Positions 33,836 through 43,886 of a stretch of DNA of 64,000 nt are shown here, piece after piece. This DNA is from Golubevia sp. BC0850. Its lineage: Eukaryota > Basidiomycota > Exobasidiomycetes > Golubeviales > Golubeviaceae. Made by a program: the position numbers and the translations under genes. The stretch spans positions 434,001 through 498,000 of the forward strand of contig JAAVVG010000004.1 in assembly GCA_012976225.1 (NCBI GenBank), written 5' to 3'. How positions within the stretch are numbered: the stretch's first letter is position 1; each line of letters starts with the position of its first letter. The notes under the pieces were generated by a model. It searched no databases and was not told the origin of the DNA. It worked only from the letters and a program-made list of their open reading frames with translations.

Positions 33836-36800
33836 ATGTCAAACAATCCACGCGATTCTACATTCAAAGGAAAAGGGAACAGTCATTCACCTTCTCTACC
33901 AGATCAATCAGGAGAAGCGAGTGGTAGCAACAATCCCAATCCCAATCCCAACTTCAATCCTTCAGCATCAACCTTAGACTCAACCTGCAGACCTCCTCCT
34001 TCAACTAATCGGAATCTTCCAGACAATCGCAGACAATACCTTCCATCTGCAAATCGATATATTCCACCAGGTTCAGTGGCTAGTGGTCAGCGTAATGGAT
34101 TCGCCGGCTCTTCATCCTCAGCTGCTGCTGCTGCGAGTGGAATTGGGAGTAATCGAGCAGGTAGAGAAGACAGAGAAATGACTGAAGCTGAAAGGCAAAG
34201 GGAAAGAGAGAGAAAACATCAGAGAGAACAGGATCGATTGAGTGAGAATGAGAGAAGTAGGGAAAGGGAAGCTGAAAAACAGAGACAAAGAGAGAGATCC
34301 AATGCCTCTAACTCTTTTTCAATGAGACCAAGTGGGTCTAATCTGAATCTCGATGTCAATTCATTCCAAGATTCAAAACCAATACCTCAAGTTAGACCTT
34401 CAAATAACGCTCCTTCAGCTGTTAGGAAGGCAGTGGAAATCTCTAAAGGTTCTGAAGGTGGAATTACTTCAATAAATCAAAGACCTTCTCAATTTACAAG
34501 TGATAGGATAACTGATGATGTTCTCTCTAAGGATGTGGATCGATCTTTGGAGATCAGGGAGAATGGTGCGGAGAGAATGGGAATGGATATCGACTTGGAT
34601 TCAGGTTTAGACTTTATTGATCCCTCTCGATTAGTGGGTGGGAATATGATGATGGAGAATCAAGATTTAGATGGGAGTAGAATGGTAGATCATCGTCAGG
34701 GAAGAGAAGGTTTCGCAGGAGGAGGCACTCATTCATTTCAACCTTTGGCTTCAAGCTCTATCTTTCAACCTCAACAAGCTCTCAATTCAGTTCCGATGCA
34801 AAACTCAAACTCTAACAATTCTTCTAAGAATCTCACATTCAATCAGAATGGAAATGCTGTGCCGCAAGAAGACACTTCTTCGAGATTCATGACAGGATTG
34901 GTTTATTCAACCGAAATGATGAAACATTCCAATTCAAATGAAGAAGATCACCCTGAAGCTCCAGAGAGAATCTTCAAGATCTTCAATACTATCAACCAAG
35001 CTGGATTGGTCAAGAGAATGAAGAGAATCAAGATCAGAGAATGTGTTAAACAGGAAGTTGAACTAATCCATCACACTCAAGTTTGGGCTGGAGCGGAGGC
35101 TAGTGCTTGTGAGTTCTTCGACGTTGAACGAGTTTCAAATACTTTGATCAAGGAGCAACACGTCGCTAACCTTCCCTCGTCGTCTCTTCCATTCCGCACC
35201 TCTTTTTCTTCAGTCTTCTCCCGAGAGCAACTCAATCTTCACTGGGAAACAACAGATCGATACAGATCCCTCTATCTCAACGAACATACAGCTCAATGCG
35301 CCAGACTATCTTGTGGAGGAGTCATCGAAATGTGCGATGCAGTAGCATCTCGAAAAGTTAGGAATGGATTCGCGATCGTTCGACCTCCAGGTCATCACGC
35401 TGAACCAGATGCTTCAATGGGTTTCTGCTTCTACAATAACGTAGCTGTTGCTGCTGCTTGGTTATTGAAACGCTATTCGCTCGAAGAACTATCCCCTTCA
35501 ATTCTAAGTTCTTCTTCCGATTCTTCAACTCCAACCAAGAACTCAATTCCACGCCCCAGGAATCTGATTGAAAAGATCCTCATCGTGGATTGGGACGTTC
35601 ATCATGGAAATGGAACTCAGAAAGCCTTCTATTCGAACCCGAACGTTCTTTACATCTCAATTCATAGGTATGAGAATGGGACTTTCTACCCTGGAACAAC
35701 TCTCGGTGGAGCTAACATGATTGGTGAATCTGAAGGTGAAGGGTTTAATATCAACATTCCTTGGCCTTGTTCAAACATGGGAGATGGAGAATATTTGAAA
35801 GCCTTCTATGAAGTCATCATGCCTGTGACCATGGAATTCAATCCGGACTTCGTAATCATTTCGGCTGGATTCGATGCTGCTAGAGGAGATCAGTTAGGTG
35901 AATGTGATATCACTCCTCAAGGATTCGCTCATCTAACCCAGATGTTGGCTTCTTTGGCGGACGGGAGATGTGTGGCTGCTTTGGAGGTGAGTTCACGTCT
36001 TGTCGAAACCTTCGCTGGCGTTGCTTCTCTCGCTTCTGAAGAGATTTGAACAGATTTGAAGAGGGGGTAGAGAAGTGAAGAGGTGGTAGAGAAGTGTGGA
36101 GAGGAGACAGAGTGGGGAACTGAAGAAGTTGTGGGGAGAGAACGGTACATTGGTCTGCATTTTATAGTAATCTTTCTGGGCGAGGACTCGAGGCTCCGAG
36201 GGCCACGTGAAGAGCGGTTGAAAGTGTAATGGACAATAGAACATCCGCACTGTGTATGTGTGTTGGGACATCTTAACTCCCCTCCCAATACCCGTCGAGG
36301 AAAGAGCTGGTGTGCTTGCTCACCGAGTCGTCAATTACTCTCCTCACTCTCCTCTTCTCTCTTCCTCTCTTTTTGCCCTTCCATTGAGAGTGAGAGTGCT
36401 GACATCTTTTCCACCTTCCTCGTCTTCTTTTCAATTCAGGGTGGATATAACATCGACTCGATCTCTTCCTCTGCTTTGGAGGTCACTAGGGTCTTGTTGG
36501 GAGATCCAGCTCCGCCTTTGGAGAGAGCTGCGAGTTGCACTGCACTCGCCAACGACACGATTCGACAAGTCGCTAGAATCCAATCCAAGTATTGGAGTCT
36601 AATCAGCAAATCTCCAAATGATCCTCAAGAAGACGATTTCGAAGCTGATAGATACTTTGACGAAGAGGATGAAGATGAGAGAATGGACGACAGAACCATG
36701 AATGGGATTTCGAACGCCAAAAATATCATTCAATTACCTGATCTAATAAAGAAATATAGGAAAGAAGCATTATGGGATGATTATCGATTGATTGAACTGA

Positions 36801-37762
36801 ACGGGTTAAATCTTGAAGATCCAGAACTAGATGGGGTTGGAACTTTCACATCAACCTCAGCTGCTTTGAATCGAGGAGGATCAGCATTTGCTTCTGAAGA
36901 TATTCTCAATGGAGATTTGGAGACTTTAGTATTCTTTGTTCATGATTTAGGAACTCTCAGAAGCGAAAGGTATTTCGCCTCCGTTAGAGCTCAAGATGAA
37001 TTGAATTACGTAATGGATTCAAGCCGAAAGATTCTAGATTGGACTAAGAAAATGAGATATGGAGTCATCGATTTAAGTTTGAACTCACAATTGCAATTAA
37101 GCAACGAAATCTTACCTTCTGAACTAAGGTTCAATCCCCAAGGAAAACAGAACGCAACAGCTTCAACTCAGTCTTCAACTTCTTCTCCGAGTTTCTCTTC
37201 AGCTTCTTCACCTGCTAATACTCCAACTCTTGAAGAGAAAACTTTAACGCTACATCTATGGGATTCGTTTGTGGAGCTTTCTGGTTCCAGAAACATCGTT
37301 CTAGTAGGTCATGGAAATGGCTGTGAACTTCTGATGTCGATTATCAACGAGAGAAGAGTCGAAAGTAAGGTTAAAGCGGTGGTAATGGTTTTAAGTCAAG
37401 GTCCTCTACCTCTGATTGGCAAGAACAGATTAGAGTTGAAGAAGTGGTACAATCGCACTAGTCTGATCATCACTCCTCAAGAGCATCCTTATTTCAATGA
37501 GGACAGTCAGAGGCAGTTCGGCAATAGACTCGGAAAGGTACAACAATCCGGTAAGTTTCTTGTGCTGGAGTCCTCGAAAGGTATCATACGCCAACCTCTC
37601 AGAGATCCGTCTCTTTCAGATTCTAGATTCGATCCGCTGACCGTCTCTCTTTCTTACGCAGATGAGGTCCGACCAACCAAAGTTCTCTCGAAATCATTTT
37701 CTCAAATCAAGACCTTCATAGAATCCCGACTAGAGCGAAGGTCTTCTACGAACGGTGTTTGA
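33836..37762 (+). CDS. HDA1: Class II histone deacetylase with Arb2 domain (Hda1/Clr3 type)
   Basis: Three exons, 33836-35986, 36440-37550 and 37662-37762, give 1,120 residues. A long disordered N-terminus (Asn/Ser-rich, then an Arg/Glu-rich EREAEKQRQRERSN run) precedes the deacetylase domain from about residue 345 (RFMTGLVYSTEMMKH). Catalytic motifs are intact: RPPGHHAEPDASMGFCFYNNVAVAA, DWDVHHGNGTQ, GFDAARGD and, across the first intron, ALEGGYNIDSI. The C-terminal part (LVFFVHDLGTLRSER, VLVGHGNGCELL) is the Arb2 domain found in Hda1/Clr3. The family removes acetyl groups from histone H3/H2B and represses subtelomeric and metabolic genes in the nucleus. The first intron is 453 nt, the largest in this gene. 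Nearly all of it is an inverted copy of the sugar-transporter promoter; without it about 85 nt would remain. The start was taken at the first in-frame ATG. Confidence 0.93.
36014..36381 (-). repeat. Inverted copy of the transporter promoter/leader, inside HDA1 intron 1
   Basis: About 365 bp read backwards from 40984 to 40625 are repeated here. I compared the two by eye and found them essentially identical apart from an 8-bp insertion (CTTCCTCT-like) near 36355 and divergence at both ends. Two different reading frames translate to the same residues in both copies for about 90 codons, which supports near-identity at DNA level. The copy carries TATAAA on the minus strand (36161-36166) and CACGTG (36204-36209). 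It sits wholly within the deacetylase intron. The flanks share only a few bases (ACCTT). No target-site duplication or TG...CA ends were seen. Confidence 0.9.
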
Positions 37763-40624
37763 TGGTAAAGTTCTCAGTCTCCCTTCTCAGAATTCAATGT
37801 ATTTGTAGCTAGTTACTCTTCAAGCAATCAAAGAACAATTCCAATCTCACGCTTCTTTGTTCGCTCGATTCTCTTCGTTCGACGAGAGAAGCTTGGAAAT
37901 CTGCGTCTTGAGTCCTGAAATGACAAGAAAATGGTTTTGATGCAGGTCTTCTATACGTGAAAAACATTGAAGAGTGAGCTGAATAAGTGGGTTTTGTAAG
38001 CGACCTCAGCGAATGGCGATCGTAATTGACAAGCATAAGTGGCGACCACAGGTGGCCAGCGCAAGGGGCGATTGTAAGTGTCCCTAGTAAGCAGACAAGC
38101 TCACGCTTTCAATTGTATTTGGAACTCCTTGGGACCCTCTTCTGCGACCACCTCAGCGACTCTTACGCTCTAGATTCGATAGTTTGAAAGATATCAAGTG
38201 TTCTCCACCGAGTAGCACCGAGTAATCGATGGGTACCGCTGGTTACCACTGGGTAAAAGTTGGATCGAAAATATGGCATTTTGTTCTTTGATTCGATGCT
38301 AATACCATTAGGGCTGTCAAATGCACGAGTTTTGATGCTCAATTTCAGTCTAAAGTGTGTTTCCTGGCAATTGCTGACTTCCCCTTGAAAGCGATCTGGG
38401 ACTTTTTGAAATTTTCAAGAGGTGACTCTCAGACTCTCCCACACCTCCTTCCTCCTCCACCTAAAAACTCGAATTTTTTCAATGGTTTTATTCTATCAGA
38501 CTCATTCGGAGTAAAGTTCTAGCGCTTTCAGCATCAATGCTTCATCTCCCTCAAAGCGAGGCAAGAGGCTGCTGAAGAAAGGTCTCCTTCTCCCACTTCA
38601 AGGAGCGTTTCGGGACGTCTTCGGAGGCTTTCAACATTATGAAGTTATTGTGATTTAAGTTCGGCATATCTGTCTTCATCGAGACTGGGCCGGCAGCATC
38701 GTCAAAGGACTAGGATTCTCCTGATTCTGCTCCAAGTCCAAGATCGACACAACTTTTCAACGAAGTCTGCCTTGAAGGAAGCTGCTCAACGGCTGGCTCG
38801 CCTACTCGACTACTCGAACCAAGACTTATTAAGATATCATTATTTTGATAGGAATTCTTAAAAAGGCTACACTTGGACAGAGCTCTTCTCGAACAACTGC
38901 CTGTCAATCTGTTTCGGTCTCTCTCTTTAAGAAGCCGAGAGTCTGTTAAACTTCAAAGCGGTAAGAGGACTCAATCAACAGAGTGGTACAGCTCATCTGA
39001 TCCCCTTTCTCTAACAAAGAGAGGCTGTGACCCATTGAACTCGGTATAATCATCACTTTCTGCTCTCTCTCTCTCTCCAGCCTTTGGGATCTGCCACTCT
39101 CGCTCACTCTCAAGAGAAAAAGCTCTTGCCTTTTCGATCTACTTACTCCAGCAAACCACTGCACTTTCAAGAGTACATGTGGTACTGTTGATCTTCTGTC
39201 CTTCACCTGGACTCTCCAGCAGCAAAGAGACACATCGCGAGATCGTGAAGAGATTTTCTTCTTCTCCCAAACACCAACCTCTCCCCATCGTACTAACTAT
39301 ACCAATACCTTGTTCCTCTAAACCTTTTTTTTTTGGCCAGTAACTCTCACTCTTTATTCTACAGGGGTTCAGTCTTCTCGATGATCAGCGAGACACGGTG
39401 AGTGCAACGTCTCTCTTGAACTTGTGATCTCAGCCCTCTCTGACCGTCACCTTCTCCTCTCCTTTCCCTATTTTTACTAGTAATTCGCTTGATTAGATGT
39501 TAATTAATTCGATTTAGAGTATGACAAAGCTACAAAAGTGAAGAGAGAACGGAGCAAAAGGCTTGGAAATTGGAGAAGTGAGATACAGGGAGAGAAGACA
39601 AGATGTAGATGGAGGAACAAAAGTTTCTTGGAGAACACACAGAAAAAGAAGATTAAAGCCCAATTATTACTCACAAGAAACTTGAAGACGTGCTGTTCGC
39701 GCGTTAAAATGATGTGGACAGCATGTAGTCAGCAAGAAGTGATTTGTGAAACAAAGCAAGAGCAAGACACTAACAGAGGCTGACTTGCCTTGCGAGATGT
39801 GGTAGAAAAAATTGATGAAATGAAGACCAGATTTCCGAGCTGAGAAAGAAGGAGAAGTTTGAGAGAGGAGGTGACTTGAAATGATCACGATCAAAGCAGA
39901 TGTGAAAAGAAGGTCACTCGTCTCAACCAACCAATGCAACCTCTAAAGCTGAATTCAGAGACTTCTGAATTTTCTAACGACAATCTCAATTGGTTTTCAG
40001 TGACATCCCCTTCCGTCTCGTCGACCCGGCCTTCTCTGCTCCTCCTCCCTCACTTCTGCTATCTTTTCCTCCTTTCTCCTTCCTTTCATTCACCGACTTC
40101 CCTACACAATCGATTCGAGGACAGAACTTCCATTGAGTTTCCTGGATCCAATCCACTCACTGATATAGCTGTAGATTGATCTGAGAAAGACGGTCTGAAG
40201 GAATGAGCAGGAGGAGGAAAGTAGTCATGCAGAGCAATGTAAAGGATCTACTGCCCCTCTACAACCGACTGTTGCTTCTTCAATGTCTGCAAATCTCGCT
40301 CGTTCCCTCCGATAGCAGCCCAAGAGAGCCTTTGTGGCTGGAGAACCAAAAAGACATCACACTGCTGAACGCTTCTGCTCTCCTTCCTCCATCCTTCTTA
40401 TTTCTTCTCCGAACCCGATTTGATCATCCAAAACAACATTTGGGTAGTCTATTTCAATTCACAGTCCAATTTCTAGAGCAGATAGATGTGAAGCAAGAGA
40501 GAAAGACTGGGTAAGAGATTGGATGCTGACGGACGACCACGATACCAGCTACACGAGTTCCTCTTCATCCCCAAAGTGCTTTGCTTGTGAGAGAAAGGTG
40601 GTCTAGATGCTTGAGATGAGAATA
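37763..40624. other. Gene-poor stretch
   Basis: In this 2.9-kb span I find no recognisable protein. Small open frames (38907-38710 minus, 39233-38946 minus, 39538-39783 plus, 39934-40179 plus) look random. Tandem-like elements occur: GGCGA(T/C) boxes at 38010-38075 and CACCGAGTA(G/A) with GGGTACC-like units at 38208-38260. One 33-nt piece (39366-39398) is bounded by a CTACAG acceptor and GTGAGT donor, so a spliced non-coding transcript or distant leader exon is possible. A T-rich run and T/A stretches lie near 39320-39510. Confidence 0.45.
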
Positions 40625-40984
40625 GAAGGGCAAAAAGAGAGAAGAGGAGAGTGAGGAGAGTAATTGACGACTCGGTGAGCAAGCACACCAGCTCTTTCCT
40701 CGACGGGTATTGGGAGGGGAGTTAAGATGTCCCAACACACATACACAGTGCGGATGTTCTATTGTCCATTACACTTTCAACCGCTCTTCACGTGGCCCTC
40801 GGAGCCTCGAGTCCTCGCCCAGAAAGATTACTATAAAATGCAGACCAATGTACCGTTCTCTCCCCACAACTTCTTCAGTTCCCCACTCTGTCTCCTCTCC
40901 ACACTTCTCTACCACCTCTTCACTTCTCTACCCCCTCTTCAAATCTGTTCAAATCTCTTCAGAAGCGAGAGAAGCAACGCCAGC
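40625..40984 (+). repeat. Transporter-side copy of the inverted duplication (promoter and leader)
   Basis: This is the plus-oriented partner of the block at 36014-36381. Its position directly before the MFS transporter, with CACGTG (40789-40794) and TATAAA (40832-40837) in the right order and direction, suggests it is the resident promoter and that the intron copy is derived. The reverse cannot be excluded. Confidence 0.9.
40789..40837 (+). promoter_or_regulatory. CACGTG and TATA box of the sugar transporter
   Basis: CACGTG is followed 37 bp later by CTATAAAATG. Transcription would start about 30-60 bp on, near 40865-40900, giving a spliced leader: a GTGAGT donor at 41054 and the acceptor AACAG ending at 41251, one base before the transporter ATG. 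Confidence 0.65.
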
Positions 40985-41251
40985 AAAGGTCCGAACCTGC
41001 CCAACCCATCTCCACCACGTCAACTTTCTTACTTCTCTTCAAGCTTCAACATTGTGAGTTTCCAAACCTTTCTCTGCTCTTCTCTCAACCGAGAGCAAGA
41101 AGTCGATCGACCCAGATCAACCAGCAAGAAGAGGTTCGACCCAGAGATATTGTCGATCACGTCACTCGGAGCATACGGAGTTCCTGACTTTTCTTGAGCA
41201 AATTTTTTCATCGCTCCCTTTCTCTCTTCTTCCTCTTCCTCCCTCTAACAG

Positions 41252-43447
41252 ATGGTTCAACTTCGCAGAAATGAAGATCGACCAACCCCCTCTCAGGTCT
41301 ATAACTGGAGGGTATGGGCTTTGGCGTGAGTACCATCTGAGATTCACATCTCCAAGGCGCGTCGTCTCTACACTTTTCCTTCACAATTCATGTTTTTAAG
41401 TGGCATCTCCAACTGATCAGTTTCCTGACACTGTTTCCATCTCTTCCCACGTTACCAGAGCTACCGCTTCCTTCGCTTCAATGATGATTGGATACGACAG
41501 TGCTTTTATTGGGGGCACTATAGCGCTTCCATCCTTCGTAACAAGCTTTGGTACTCTTTCCAGCGATACTAAAGCAAATATTGTCAGCGCTTACCAGGCG
41601 GGAGCCATGATTGGGTGAGTAATGGTTTTGTCGCTTCGTTGGCCAAGCACCTTACTAACCCTATCCAAATTCAATTTTCCTCAGAGCGCTTCTCGCCTAC
41701 CCAGCTGCCCGTGTTTTGGGTAGACGTTGGAGTTTGGTCCTTTCCTCAATCATCTTCAACATTGCCTCTATCATCATGACCATCACCACCCCTGGTACTG
41801 GACTCGCCCCAATCTACGTCGGAAGAGTCATCGCAGGTCTAGCTATTGGTGGTGCTTCAATGGTTACCCCCATCTTCATTTCTGAGATCGCTCCACCAAG
41901 TATCAGAGGTCAGTTAGTCGGAATCTACGAGTTGGGTTGGCAGATTGGAGGACTTGTGAGTACTCTCATCGAAGACGTCCAACTCGAATCCCATCCCCAA
42001 TCTCACCTATCCTTCTTCCTCCCGTCACAGATTGGTTTCTGGCTACCTTACGGAGTCAACACGACCATGGCTCCAAGTGTTACTCAATGGAGAATCCCTT
42101 TCGCCATTCAACTTCTACCTGGTGGACTCTTCACTCTCGGAGCCCTCTTGTTCTTGGTCGAATCTCCTCGTTGGTTGATCTCACGCGGCAGGAACGACGA
42201 AGCCCTCAAGATTCTTTGCTACATTCGTCAATTGGATGCCGAGGAGCCGTACATCGTCGACGAGATCGCCTCTATGCGTGATCAGTTCGCTCAAGAAGTC
42301 AGCGTCGTAGGAACCGACTGGGTGAGTTCTTTCTTCCAAGAATCCTCCCTGGTATCTATCTGCTTCCCAAACTCACCTTTATTTCTCCTGCTCAATTCCA
42401 CCCCAAACAGCGTGGGCCATTCAAGGTTACCTTTGGTTCGAGGCAGACTCTCTGGAGACTCTTCCTCGGTTCTTCTCTCTTCGCTTTCCAATCTGCTACC
42501 GGTATCCAAGCCATCAACTACTACAGTCCTACCGTCTTCAAGTCTATCGGTCTTGGAACCAACTCGTCTCTTCTATCTTCTGGTGTCTTCGGTGTCATCA
42601 AGACTGTCGGTGCTCTCGTTTGGATTCTCTACATGATTGACCGACTCGGAAGGAGAAAGATCTTGATGGGAGGTTCCATTGGAGGAGCTGCTGCCATGTT
42701 CGGCATTGCCATCTACGTCGCCATCAAGAAACCAACAGCCACCGCTACCAGTGGAATCTCCGGAGACACTGGAGCTGCCCTCTTCCTCTTCTACCTTTGG
42801 ACCATCTTCTACGCGACAACTTGGAACGGAACTCCTTGGGTCTTCGGTTCTGAAGTTTTCAGTTTGGCCTCCAGACCACTCGCTCAAGCTACTATGAGTT
42901 TCTCCAACTGGGCTTGGACTTTCGTCTTGGTGAGTGTTTTGAGCAAGAGTCGTCGGTGTTATAGCACGCACTTAGACTGACCCCCCTTCTTCCACTCCAT
43001 TCTCCTCTTCAGGCAAGATGTACCCCTTACATGTTCGCTGGAATGGAGTACGGTGTCTATATCTTCTTCGCCTGCATGATGGTGCTCTCAGTGTGAGTTG
43101 TCTGATGCCCACCTCCACTCTCTGCCTTGCATCTTCTCTGATCTGTCTACTTCCTTTTCCCCCTTCTCTATCTCGCTAGGCCTTTTGTCTACTTCTTGAT
43201 CCCCGAAAGTCGTGGTATCCCTCTAGAGAACATGGACGAACTCTTCGATCGCAAGCCAGTCTGGAGAGCCGGTCCATCTTTGATGAACGAGCTCAGGAAC
43301 AGAGAGAGACCTTCAGACAACCTTCCTTCAACGATGGCTGTCAGAAACGTCAACGATCTACCAGCCAACGGTGGCTCGACTGGAAGCTCAGAGAAGGACT
43401 TCGATGGCAAGAACGACATCGAGGCGGCAACTCACGATCAAAAGTAA
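41252..43447 (+). CDS. MFS sugar/quinate-type transporter
   Basis: Seven coding exons: 41252-41325, 41459-41614, 41685-41955, 42031-42321, 42411-42929, 43013-43092 and 43180-43447, giving 552 residues with about 12 membrane spans. Sugar-porter motifs are clear: GYDSAFIGGTIALPSF in TM1, GRRWSLVLSSIIFN, RGQLVGIYELGWQIGG, VESPRWLISRGR, the substrate-facing FQSATGIQAINYYSP, DRLGRRKILMGGS, NGTPWVFGSEVF and PESRGIPLENMDELFD. These belong to the fungal sugar porter family, nearest to quinate/hexose H+ symporters (WNGTPWV resembles Qa-y type); the substrate is not determined. Exon 2 was placed at 41459 so that WALAATASFASMM is continuous; the nearer TTTAAG acceptor gives a stop. The start codon lies immediately after a 5'-leader intron (41054-41251). 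The promoter is duplicated in HDA1. The gene converges on the GH36 gene. Confidence 0.93.
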
Positions 43448-43886
43448 ATAAGCAAATTTCCAAGACATCAACTCAAAACGCAACCTTCTATTTCTTCATC
43501 CCCTCTTGGTCTTCTCTTTTTACCTCTCTCGTGCTATACAGTCCCTATCTCTGGTTCGACCTACCTTGTCTACCGAAGAAAAATGTTTCTCTATGTCTCC
43601 CAAGTCCCTCGTGTTTGTATACTATTCCAATTCTCGTCACGATACATCATGCCACAGAAATCCCAATCTTCTCAACCCCAAACTTTTCCTTTTCGTGACT
43701 TGTGTCTACGTTTCGATTTGGCTTTCAGTGAGCTGACAGTTGGTGAGCAGTTGGGGATGGGATGAGCTCGGAGAGACGTGAAATGTTCGGACTAGCTTCC
43801 TTCTTTCTCGACAGACTTGAATTACTCATGTTTCAGCTCGATTCGAACCGTTTCGACATGTGTTGTATTTACGTCTGTATCCCTTA
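43448..43886. other. Convergent 3' flanks of transporter and GH36 gene
   Basis: 439 bp without a gene. Short plus-strand frames here (43506-43736, 43762-44022) have no features and the second overlaps the GH36 end. Nothing else was noted. Confidence 0.5.

Noticed and set aside
35929-36288. 119-codon minus-strand frame, repeated at 40710-41057
   Set aside because: It comes from the duplicated non-coding block; a second frame is open over the same bases, which shows low stop density rather than a gene.
39538-39783. Plus-strand Lys/Arg-rich frame in the gene-poor region
   Set aside because: Low-complexity purine-rich sequence with no linked exons or domain.
36014-40984. Repeat pair as solo LTRs or a miniature transposon
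   Set aside because: The copies lack TG...CA ends, terminal inverted repeats and target-site duplications that I could see. One copy fits a promoter and leader exactly. Only two copies are in the window, so a mobile element is not excluded but is not supported.
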